Below, one piece after another: positions 10,801-19,329 of a stretch of 64,000 bases of DNA. The DNA lies in the NCBI GenBank assembly GCA_028671895.1, contig CM053809.1, forward strand, positions 5,253,501 to 5,317,500. Reading direction: 5' to 3'. Position numbers and translations under genes: made by a program. The first letter of the stretch is position 1, and every line of letters starts with the position of its first letter. Source of the DNA: Oenanthe sinensis. Taxonomy: Eukaryota > Streptophyta > Magnoliopsida > Apiales > Apiaceae. A model generated the notes under the pieces. That model saw only the letters and a program-made list of their open reading frames with translations, made no database searches and was not told the DNA's origin.

Positions 10801-11160
10801 AAACAACACACAGTATCTACCTCGACAGCTGAAGCAGAATATATTGCTGCTGGAAGCTGTGTGGCCCAGATACTGTGGATGAAGAACCAACTCAAGGACT
10901 ACGGTGTGGAAGTATCTAAGATTCCTATCATGTGTGACAACACAAGTGCTATTGCAATGACCAACAACCCTGTGGATCACTCCAGGACCAAGCACATTGA
11001 TATCAGGTATCATTTTATTAGAGAGCATGTAGAAAATGGAACTGTAGAGTTGCATTTTGTGTCTACTGAACTTCAAATATCAGATATATTCACTAAACCT
11101 CTAGACGAATCAACATTTTCTAGATTGGTTGGTGAATTGGGGATGCTTAACACCTGTTAG
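7834..11160 (+). CDS. pol: Element A Pol polyprotein: protease, integrase, RT, RNase H (intact)
   Basis: A single open frame of 1108 residues and the only intact long coding region here. Domains in order: aspartic protease with LDSGAS (D27); GAG-pre-integrase with the H..H..CEAC zinc motif at about 150-200; integrase core with MDLFGP, SDNGTEF and VERKNRT carrying the D, D, E triad at about 220-330; integrase C-terminus with VFGAKCFV and GVFVGYS; a Ser/Gly-rich linker with three near-identical SGGAS-type repeats (about 9370-9435); RT with DYDETYAPVARLEA, QMDVKSAFLNG and the catalytic YVDD at 795-798; RNase H with YSDSDYAG, STAEAEY, CDNTSA and TKHIDIRYH, ending FTKPL..LGMLN. All catalytic residues I looked for are present. 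The enzyme set would copy element RNA and integrate the DNA in trans or cis. The start is set by the overlap with gag and lacks an ATG. Confidence 0.95.
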   Translation: MGSEECLTFLDLQGSEQEKSKVIWVLDSGASRHMTGNKSLLTDLVLRAGSVVTFGDNSKGYTRGYGKIVCGNVIIEDVSFVEGLRHNLLSVSQFTDRGFDVNFGKHDCSIRSKKDGSLALKGVRKSNLFIADMNFADQSEVTCFYSKASADESWLWHKRVSHLNFKAMNNLVRRELVRGLPQMEFTPDGLCEACEMGKSKRASHKDKQVNSITEPLQLLHMDLFGPVNVMSMSRKRYALVIVDDFSKYTWVMFVISKDEVPHEIIRHVLVIENVASLTVKTIRSDNGTEFKNSVLMEFCISKGIRRQYSAPRTPQQNGMVERKNRTLVEAARTMLYESRLLLYFWAEAVSAACYTQNRTLITKDYNETPYYLMNKRKPSIKYFHVFGAKCFVLRDNAQLGKFDAKVDEGVFVGYSLEVVAAYRVFVLNDRKVVESLNVTFDDSKLPSILKEDSEPTSLRFENMDIDEVDTVPKSVVQGSDPTINNVINQESSVSPIQNTRAEGSPSVRPGTNSGGVSMHSGGASTSSGGASGSASRLSHLHLQDQAESSRTFARDRIWNKDHPFELIIGDPDAGVTTRGKARAEIATENECLYSVFLSQVEPKVVEEALDDADWVIAMQEELNQFERQKVWKLVPRPKNRSVVVTKWVFRNKLDENGLVIRNKARLVAKGYTQREGIDYDETYAPVARLEAVRMFLAFAAHHGFKVYQMDVKSAFLNGELDEEVYVDQPPGFVDSKYCDYVYRLFKSVYGLKQSPRKWYETLSDFLLESGFTRGVIDKTLFYKKCKDDLIMVQVYVDDIIFGSANEKLCAKFAKLMQSRYEMSMMGELTFFLGIQVSQKKDEIFICQTKYIHDLLKKYGLEDVSQAKTHMATATKLDEDKAGKPVDISSYRGMIGSLLYLTASRPDIMFSTCLCARFQVDPRESHLIAVKRIFRYLKGTSNLGIWYPRDTGFNLVGYSDSDYAGWRIDRKSTSGSCQFLGRRLVSWQSKKQHTVSTSTAEAEYIAAGSCVAQILWMKNQLKDYGVEVSKIPIMCDNTSAIAMTNNPVDHSRTKHIDIRYHFIREHVENGTVELHFVSTELQISDIFTKPLDESTFSRLVGELGMLNTC

Positions 11161-11512
11161 TTTTGCTACCTATCTGTTATAATTCAGTGTGTGTACATAT
11201 TATTGTTGTGCATGAATATTTATAATTAATAATGTGTACTTAATTTCAAAAATGTGTGTGTTGCATGTCATAAGAAGAAGTTAGAAAGTTTTATGAAATT
11301 AATCTTGTGTTGATCTGTGTATCTATATGATTAATGTCAAATGAAGTGATGGGATTCAATGCTAGACTTAATTTTGAAATGCATAATTTATTTGCTAAAT
11401 TCCATGTCATTTCAAAATTGTAAGTTTCTAAAATGGTGTGAAAATTTGTGGTGAAATCTTACGAATTTTACATATAAATGTTTAATTCCTGTAATTTCAT
11501 TGAAATTTTCTA

Positions 11513-11736
11513 AGGCAAATCTCGATCTGTTCTGGATCGAGATCGAGATCGACTTGCGAAAATTGCTTAAAAAGTTTAAGGTAAATCTCGATCTGTCCAC
11601 ATCGAGATCGAGATCGAGATGTAGATCGACATCGACATCGAGATGTAGATCGAGATGTAGATCGAGATCGACATCGAGATGTAGATCGAGATCGACATCG
11701 AGATGTGGATCGAGATGCGTATCTCGAGATCAAGAT
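11513..11736. repeat. Second GATCGAGAT array of element A
   Basis: Two segments, each opened by AATCTCGATC and followed by runs of GATCGAGAT and GATCGACAT. Reading frames through it encode only Ser-Arg repeats, an artefact of the word. It shares word and leading sequence with the LTR array. Confidence 0.85.
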
Positions 11737-11771
11737 GTGACTTGTCTTTTCAGTTATCTTTTTAAGCGTGC

Positions 11772-11797
11772 ATATATATATATATAGCATTATATAG
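11772..11797 (+). promoter_or_regulatory. TATA-rich element ahead of the A aORF
   Basis: Alternating TATATATA followed by TATATAG, 36 bases after the GATCGAGAT array and about 680 bases before the aORF ATG. Its position copies the LTR arrangement. AT-rich plant DNA gives such strings by chance, so support comes from the context only. Confidence 0.4.
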
Positions 11798-12473
11798 ACT
11801 ATTCATTATTTCCATTAACTTTCTCTCTCTTTCTTTCAAAAAGTTTAAGTTCATTCATATACACACGCATATACATACATACACAGCATTTTCTTCCCTG
11901 CCATTACACCAAGTTTTCTTGTGATTTTCTTAAACAAAAATCACTTACTGTTACTTGAGAGCATTAATCACTAAAACCAAACTCTGCCAAAATTTTGTTT
12001 AAAATAAACTGTTGAACTCTTTGCGCTTATTCTACGTCATTCGTGTTCTTGCAAATTGTTCTTTAGTTTTCTTTTCATTCGAGTGAATTTGTTTTTTTTT
12101 GGTTTCGTGCTTTCTTGTTCTTCATTTATGTTGTGTTCTTGAGTGGAATAGGTGTGAGTATTACTGTTTAATCAATAAAGTGCAACTTAACCGCCCTGTT
12201 TTGTGTTTTTCCGAAATATAAGTTTTTTTCAAAACTAAAACAACTAAACGGCTGTTCACTTTAATTTTCTAAAACTCAACCGTCAATCATTAGTGGGGAG
12301 TTAAGTCGTCATTAGTGGGGAAGTTAATTTGTTTTAAATTGTGTCACTAATTACGTGGGGTAATTAGTGGGGATAGTGTACGTTTTTTTTTGTGTTTAAA
12401 TTTAGAACTTGTTCTCTAAATTTCCATTGCAAAATCTTTTCAGAACATTTCTTTTCTCAAACACAAATTTAAA

Positions 12474-15400
12474 ATGGCAAACCCAAATTTCACAATTCCC
12501 AAAACCAACTTTGTTAATCTCTCTGCTGATCGAGCAACTAGTAGATTCATTCACTACCAGTTCTGGATTGAGTCCCTCAACAACACATCCATAATAAGTC
12601 ATGCTTTAACCACCTCTCCCATCCTGAATATCGAAGCCCTTCAAGCTGCTTACTCAACATTTGAGATTCAGGGTGGTAAAGCAAATCCAACAGGCTTATC
12701 CTTCACTATCGGTGGTGCTAAATATGAGGTTAGTTTGCAGAAGTTCAATGAGATACTCGGGCTTCCTTCAGAAAATTATGCTCCGGAACCCACTATGAAG
12801 GATATGTTACAATTATTCACGGAGATAGGTTGTCGCCCTCCCACGGGTCCTATCAAGGTAACAAAGGTTAACACCGGTATGCTACCAGCTGAGTGGGATT
12901 ATGTAGTTCAAGCCATTCAACGCTGCATATTCCCAAAGGACAAAGACTACAGGCCGATGAACAACAGCTGCCGGGTAATACTATATGGAGTGGCCAACAA
13001 CAGTAAGGTGAATGTGGGTAAACATCTGTTGATTCAGTTGCTTGAGAGGTGGGCATTGGAAAAGAATGCATCTAGGAATCCGGAAGATGGGCCAGTCAAA
13101 TGCTGGATGCCAAGATTCCTTCAGATGGTTCTGGATGACGTCCTTTCAGAGGAGCACAGAAGAGTATTTCAAGGCTCTGAAAGGATGGCATGTTTTGATA
13201 TGACCTTAAAGAGTATCTCCACCATGGAAACTCAGCAAAAGTCAAGACTTTTTGAGTTGCGCCTGACTCCGTATTTCCAGGATCTGCAAGATGAGTATGC
13301 TAGGATGCACGCTTCTCAGTTTACCGCAGTAGAAGCAGAGAGTAGCGGTAACGAAGCTGCATGTGGAGATCAAGTGTTTGGAAATTTGGGAGAAGCAGGT
13401 ATGGATGATGCAAATGTTGCAGAAGCTGGAGCCAACAAGGATGACGATCTTCTGAGTCAGGTACCTATTCTTGCTGATCTTGACCAATCGTCAATTCAAC
13501 CAACCCCTGTTTTCTATAGCCGTGGGCCTGAAAACCCCCAGGCCCTATCCCAGGCTGCAAGCCCTTCTGTTCACAAACATACAGCCAGCCCTAAAACTGG
13601 TGATAAAAGGAAGGCAACCTCTTCTGAGTCGAGTGAATCGAGTGGAGGGAGTGTCGGAGTTGAGAGAGTAGTCACATCAGCAGCTCTGCCACCCTCAAAG
13701 AAGCAAAAGGTGGATTCTAACCCAGTGGCAACTGCGTAACCTGTTAGGGATAGTTCACCTCTCACAGCCACCACACCTCACGCTGGTGGCTCACCTCTCC
13801 AAAACATTCCAACACGTTCGCACTCGCCTAGGTATATTGGTGAGAGTCAAGGAGGGGGTCCAGCTCAACAGCCAATAGGAGCTGGCCCTACCTCTCCTGA
13901 GTTGTCCGCTCAAGGCTCTTTGAGCAATTTCTCAGAAGAGGAAAGGCAAACTGAGACTAGACCTTCTGATGCTAGGATCTCAGGAAGTTTATATGTGAAA
14001 GAGTCTGTCGAATCCAGTATGGATGACTCTTCCTCATCTGAATCAGAAAACAAGTTGCTCGCAGAGCAACGACATCTGGTGACTGGTGGGTCTACGCCTC
14101 CAGAACAGCCCAGTGAACCAGAAAAGGTTCTTGGTGAACAAGGGGATGACATAGTCATAACGCCGTCTCCTAACGTAGACACAGCGCTTAAAGGTTCAGT
14201 CTCACTGACCGATATCACTGACCAACTCACCGCTAGTCCCCAGCGACTAGTAGATGAGGCTCTAGTACTGTTAGGCTCTAAACACGAGGGAGAGACAGGG
14301 AGAGTAGATCACTTCTCTTTAGGGATCATGAGTGAAACAGAACCCGACGAGAGTAAACAGTTTAACCCAAGCCAAACACCGTCCCCTAAATTGCAGGATC
14401 TAGTGAAGAAGGTGGAGGCTTTAGAGGCTGGAGTTGCTGGTGTTACTGCTGCCGTCTCTTCTCACTCTGGAAGATTGGAGGTCGGAGCTCAGTACATGGA
14501 GAACCTGATTGCCGTCCAAAATCAAATGATTGAAAAGATAAACAATCTTGGATTGGTACAGGTGGAGGTTGGGCGGTCAGTCGATGATGTCACTCATGGC
14601 ATGTCTCAGGTCTGGACGAAGCTGAATGAACTACTTGATGCTGTCTTTGGACGTCACAGGCCTGGACCTGGTCAGTCAACCGGTGGTGGTGGTGACGATA
14701 ATAATGATGATGATGCTCCTGATGAGGATAACCCACCTAAGGGGGAGAAGGAGGATCAGGGTCTGAAAAAGCTGACTAGTAAGGGTCCGGTGATCGAGTC
14801 CTCAAACAAATCTGGTGAAAAGGTGGAGGAGGCTCAACTGTCTCTTAAGGACAAAGGCAAGCAGAAGATGGTAGTTGAAGAAGAAGCTGAGAAAGAAAAA
14901 CCTCTCGTCGATGTATTTATGGGAAACTTTATTGAAGATTCTGATGATGATGAGATGGATGTAGAAGCCTTAGTGGCAAGGAGGTCGAGACTCGAGCAAC
15001 GGGCAAAAGAGTGGGAACAAGAAAGAGGTTTAAATCCTGGCGGATCCGGCGTAGGAGTTGCAGGTGATGCAGGAGACCACTCGGTTGCTGACGAGCATGT
15101 GCCAGAAGAAGAAATTGATAAAGTAATGAAAGAAGCGGAGATGCAAGAAGAGATTTTCAGGGAAGCCAGAAAAAGAGTGAATGAAGAAGTGCTTCAAGGA
15201 ATAGTGGAAAAGGAACTAATGGCAAAGGAAAAGAGAGCGGCTCAGAAAACTCAGCATGAGTATGAAATGAAAAAGATCAAAGATCCTAAGGTCCAGGCTG
15301 ACATAAGGAGGGAAGGTCCCGAGTGGGACAAGGCTAGAGAAGCCTTAGCTGGACCAAGAGCCTATGCTCCTGACTCAGAAAGATTGAGTTTCCTTCTCCA

Positions 15401-16619
15401 CAAGCTAGAAAATCTAAACCCTGGGCTGCTGAACTATCTAAACGGTATAAGACAGGGATGCACCTCCGTACAAGTCATATTCAAGGAGAAGGCATGGAAT
15501 CTGATGATTACTTGGACACCCATAACAAGAATCGAGCCGTGTATGGTCGATGAAGCTTTCTTCCATGCAAGGGGTGCAAGTGAACTGGTAGAATTCGCTC
15601 ACAAGGTAGACACCTCTGTCAAGACTGGAGTGCTGTTTAAGGAGAAACTGTTGAAGATGGCTGAAGACAGAGGGGTTGACATTATTCTAAATCCCTACTA
15701 GATCAGATACGTCCATGACAAGGTCTTGAGGATCGTAAATCTGCATGACTCGAAACTGACCCCGAGCGGAAATGTACTGAAGGCAGTTGCAAAGCTAGTC
15801 CTCTCAAAGGGTTTTCTAACAAAGGAAAAGAAGCTGGTGGCTAAGGACTTGGAGAAGTTGATAAGAAGGCAAGATGTTAGTTACAAGTTGCCTGAAGCCA
15901 AACTACCAGTGGTTAAGAAGGAGCCTGAAGACTATGCATTCGAGCAGCAAGAAGAGGCAATAAAGGAGTATGTGCAGAGATACGGAGATCCAAGATTAGA
16001 CATTCCTGAAGAAGGAGAAATAAGGGAGGAAGCTAGTGCAGTGGTTGGTGCAAATGTCAAGTTTGTCAAAAGCAAAGCTGAGAATGAGAATGATCTGCTG
16101 ATCTATACAGACAAGCATCAGGTGGAAACCGTCATTGAGATCAAGTACGACATCTTTGCAGAACACAGTCATGAAACACTGTGTATCATAAGGGAATTGA
16201 TTGATGAGATTGATGAGGTTGACGAGTTTGATCAGGATTATCTAAGGGTCACGTTTGATAACTTCTGTAGGAGAAGACAACAGCTTGACATTCAGAGGCT
16301 ACAACAATGCACCACCGCTATTGTCATTGGATACCCTAAACAGCTGGTCATAAGGAAGAAAGGGGAAAAGGGTTATCCTGACAAAGTCACTAAGCTGAGG
16401 TTTGAAGACATTCCCACGAAGCTTACCACTCGCAGCATGGTTGAAAGGTGGTTTAGGTTGTTTCGAGACTACAAGATCAGAAATCATGTGCAAGCGGAAG
16501 GACTTAATCTTCTCAAGAAAAGGATGGATAAAGTCTGCAACCCTGAGTTAATGAAGAAAGAAAAAGCAGCCAAGAAGAAAGCTCGTGAGGAAGAGGAGCG
16601 CAAGAAATCGAAGTTTTAA
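12474..16619 (+). pseudogene. Element A aORF: very long extra protein after pol, two in-frame stops
   Basis: One reading frame of about 1381 codons from ATG 12474 to TAA 16617, interrupted only by TAA at 13737 and TAG at 15699; the frame is unchanged across both. Residues 1-270 form a globular N-terminal domain (HALTTSPILNIEAL, YEVSLQKFNEILGLPSENY, CWMPRFLQMVLDDVL) that aligns by eye with the aORFs of N and D. Next comes a Ser/Pro-rich linker, a coiled-coil-like heptad region encoded near 14395-14660, a Gly/Asp-rich stretch, a strongly acidic and charged helical segment, and a basic C-terminal domain ending in KKAREEEERKK. I see no signal peptide or clear membrane segment, so the usual label env-like is not supported by the sequence. 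The N-terminal part recalls the domain annotated as putative plant transposon protein; this is unverified. Function unknown. Confidence 0.75.
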
Positions 16620-17082
16620 TGTATTATGCTTGTAATGTTTCTTTGCGTTGTAATTTGTTTTTCTTGTTTTCCTGCATTGTAAGTATATTATCTGTTTTCT
16701 TGTGTAGTGTAAGGTAGAAGTTAGTTAGCTAAGTGTCTTGAAACTGGTTTATATTAGGCGTCAATTATTTCGCGAAGTTCGGCGGTGGTAATACTGCTAA
16801 AAGGACTTCAGAAGGATAATTGAAGATTGAGTGGACCGTGCTCTTAAGTACTTAGAGAAAATCTCTAGAAGGGCATGAAGCCATTTGATCGAGCCAACAG
16901 GTGTCCAATTTTGGCACTTGAAGTATCAGTAATAGACATGAAGCTAGTTAATCAAGCCAAGCATTATGTAAGTTGACATGATCTTTTATGAATGTTATTT
17001 TATCTTTTTCAGTCCCTGGTTAGTTGAGTTATCCTCATTGTGAATTTGGTTGTCATTGTTAGACAATCAAATAGGGGGAGAT
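16620..17082 (+). other. Element A 3' untranslated region and polypurine tract
   Basis: 463 bases after the aORF, ending in the polypurine tract AAATAGGGGGAGAT (17069-17082) directly before the 3' LTR. At 17020-17030 the sequence TTAGTTGAGTT is the exact reverse complement of AACTCAACTAA at 17127-17137 inside the LTR, so the PPT and LTR start lie in the loop of an 11-bp inverted repeat. Confidence 0.8.
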
Positions 17083-17721
17083 TGAAAGGCATATGTGTAC
17101 TAACTTGTAACACTTAATTACTATGTAACTCAACTAAGTAAAAGATAAAACAACAGCAAAACAAGGGAAACTGAAGAAGCACATGGAATCAATCAACTGA
17201 AGAAATGGTAATGATACTTGGTAACTACAAGTAACTAATTTGGTGAATCAAGAATGCCTAAGTGAGAAGAAGTTCAATCTCAGTATTGCTCATGCCCTAA
17301 CTTATCTAATGAAGAATCAAATTAATGTCAAAGAAATATCAAGAAGACCAAAGTGATTTCATGTGTTGTATCTCAACAACTGGATAATGTAAAGGTTAAT
17401 CAACAAATGAGAACTGACATTCAGAAACAAGAACCCCTACAAGACTAGTCACTTATGAACCAGACCATTGCATCAAGTGTCAGGACATTGGAGGCAAGTT
17501 CATGTCAGTAATAGAAGATCTCATTTGAATTGAGTGAGGAAAAGAAATTGAAGAAGTTAGGGAAACTTGCTCATAAAGATTAATCCACAATTAGTCACTA
17601 AAGAAAGTCAACATTGGATGAGTGCATATTTGCCAAGACAAATGTCGATCCACAGCAGATCGAGATGCGGATCGAGATGCGGATCGAGATTGATAATTGA
17701 AGAAAAACATTGCAAGGCAAA
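17083..17721 (+). repeat. Element A 3' LTR, truncated
   Basis: It matches the first 627 bp of the 5' LTR with about ten substitutions and one extra 12-bp unit (ATCGAGATGCGG) in the short GATCGAGAT run. Similarity stops after GCAAGGCAAA at 17721. In the 5' LTR this is the exact point where the inverted ATCTCGATC/GATCGAGAT array begins. The remaining 610 bp are absent from the window. Confidence 0.9.
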
Positions 17722-18989
17722 CAAAATTTTAGATTTAAAAATATTATTTTTAATTAAACACAAAATATTAATTTTAATGAAATACGGTTCAAGTAGAAGA
17801 TATAATTTTAACTTGAAAAATATTACAAAATTAATCTGATGAAAAGTGTATATAATTGATAAAGTGATCTCGAACAAATTCGACATGACGTGTTCGAGTT
17901 TAACAATTATATTCCAAACTCGCACAGAAATCTGTGAATATTACAATGCATACAAATTTCTAAAATTTTAATATTTTTCAAAATCACATGATAATGAAGA
18001 CAATCTTATCATATTTATAGAGAAAAAACTAGCAAGACTTTTGAATAAAACTTATTTTAAAAATCAAAAGACTTTATAAATTAGCCTATAAGAATTTTTA
18101 AATAAGTTGGGCAAGATTTTTAAACTCGGTAAGACTTTTCAGAAACTCGGTAAGACTTTTGAAAAGTCTTGCCGAGACAAATGTAAACTCGGTAAGACTT
18201 TTGAAAAGGTCTTACCGTGCTAATTCGGTAAGACCTTTTAAAATGTCTTACCGAATTAATTCGGTAAGACTTTCAAAAAAGGTCTTACCGATTTAGTTCG
18301 GTAGAACTTTTGATAATAGTACAATTTTTTTTCTTTAAATGTTAATTTAAATATTTTTTAACTTAATTAATTTCACCAATTTTTAACTAAATAATTTATA
18401 AATTAAATTAATTCAAGGTGAATTAATTTAAGTAGATAAATTAAATAATTAATTATCTTTTGATAGTAGAATTAATTTTAGTTTCTTCACTGCACAACCA
18501 TTGTAGATTTGACTTGAATTTTCTTGTATTTTGTCTGAAAATCACTTGAACTAGGTGATAAATATTTATTTAATTAATTGACACACAAATGTACTGCTGG
18601 TTCATTTGTGTCATACTAAATAAATATCTTTCACCTTTTAATTTTAAAAGTTGTGATCTTCTGTCTTGTTCTTGCTTCTCGCTTTATCTTCAATATCTTC
18701 TTTTCTTAGAATCTTTCTATAGTAGCCACTTGAAATCTTTTGAATTTTCTGAACTCTTCTGAAACACTACTTCTTTATTCTTCGCCGACGCTTGAACATT
18801 TTAATGAACTTCTTCCGGTGATAAGTACTAGCAGCTTCGTTAGAAAACTTCTGATTCATAAGATTCTTTGTGTCTAGTTAACTTTGTTTGTCTTGATTCT
18901 TGTTATCATATTTATTATTTACTTCTATTTCTTATCTGAGTTGAGTTGTCATCTAATTATTACAAATATGCATAGTCATATGCCTTTCA
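17722..18989 (-). repeat. Copia LTR remnant on the minus strand (related to the A/N/C families)
   Basis: Read on the minus strand it starts TGAAAGGCATATG at 18989, the same first bases as the A LTR, followed by ACAACTCAACT. It carries the box GAAGTTCATT ... ATGTTCAAGC (18789-18815) that is also in the LTRs of N and C. A hairpin array lies at 18125-18310 and a TATA box (TATAAATA, 18012-18019) just after it. No PPT adjoins 18989, so that is an outer end: a solo LTR or a truncated 5' LTR. The 3' end is unclear; it meets the broken A LTR about 300 bp after the TATA box. Confidence 0.65.
18125..18310. repeat. TCGGTAAGAC / GTCTTACCGA hairpin array
   Basis: Several copies of TCGGTAAGACTTTT alternate with the complement (AAAAGGTCTTACCG), giving at least three adjacent hairpins of about 10-14 bp stem. 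It stands upstream of the TATA box of the LTR remnant, in the same place as the word arrays of the A, N and D LTRs. Confidence 0.85.
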
Positions 18990-19329
18990 GTTGATCAGTC
19001 ATTCTTCACATCCGTTGAGGAGCAATAAACTGAAGTCAGATAGATACCCGTTGACTAGAACTTAGCATCCATCGAAGCATTACAATCAATTGATAATGAA
19101 ATATAAATCAAATGTTACAATCCAATTTATCAGCTGAGTAACAAATTTCAACTGATAACTGGTTTTCTAGTCAGTGGATATTTATAAGTCATATATTCAT
19201 TAACCAGTTACAATGAAATTTAAATCTTTATTATAATTCTAAGTAATTTGTTATCATCAAATCTCATGATTTCTAACAATACGAAAGCTCGTTCTACTCT
19301 TAGAGCTTTTATATATACACCATCATATA
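18990..19329 (-). other. Unassigned LTR-like sequence
   Basis: No gene. Dyad words (CAACTGATAACTGG, TTGATCAGTC, CCGTTGA) recur, and a TATA-like TATAAATATC reads on the minus strand near 19170. This fits another decayed copia LTR, but no termini could be found. Confidence 0.3.

Larger units (their letters stand above)
11161..12473 (+). promoter_or_regulatory. Spacer between pol and aORF of A; candidate internal promoter
   Basis: 1.3 kb without a credible coding region. It holds a second GATCGAGAT array (11513-11736), then a TATA-rich stretch (11772-11797), a CT-rich tract (11819-11838) and about 680 bases of leader before the aORF ATG. The array-then-TATA order repeats that of the LTR promoter at 4094-4455, and both arrays begin with AAGGCAAATCTCGATC. 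This suggests a duplicated promoter module that gives the aORF its own transcript. Expression from a spliced genomic RNA is the alternative. Confidence 0.5.
3533..17721 (+). mobile_element. Element A: Sirevirus-like Ty1/copia retrotransposon
   Basis: A near-complete copia element in the order 5' LTR, PBS, gag, pol, spacer, aORF, PPT, 3' LTR. The 5' LTR is 1237 bp, starting TGAAAGG and ending TAACA. The 3' LTR starts identically but breaks off after 639 bp. Over the shared part the two LTRs differ by about ten substitutions plus one 12-bp repeat unit, by eye, which suggests a fairly recent insertion. The PBS and PPT styles, long LTRs, CCHC gag and extra frame after pol fit the Sirevirus/SIRE lineage. 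Because the 3' end is lost, no target duplication can be tested. It is inserted at the edge of the gypsy fragment (5' flank CTTTC). Confidence 0.9.

Noticed and set aside
12474..16619. Calling the extra protein of A an envelope gene
   Set aside because: The position fits the SIRE env-like genes, but I see no signal peptide, membrane anchor or cleavage site; the protein is mostly charged, helical and basic at its end.
18125..18310. Hairpin array as a CRISPR-like array
   Set aside because: Repeats are inverted and overlapping, have no regular spacers, and lie in a plant LTR.
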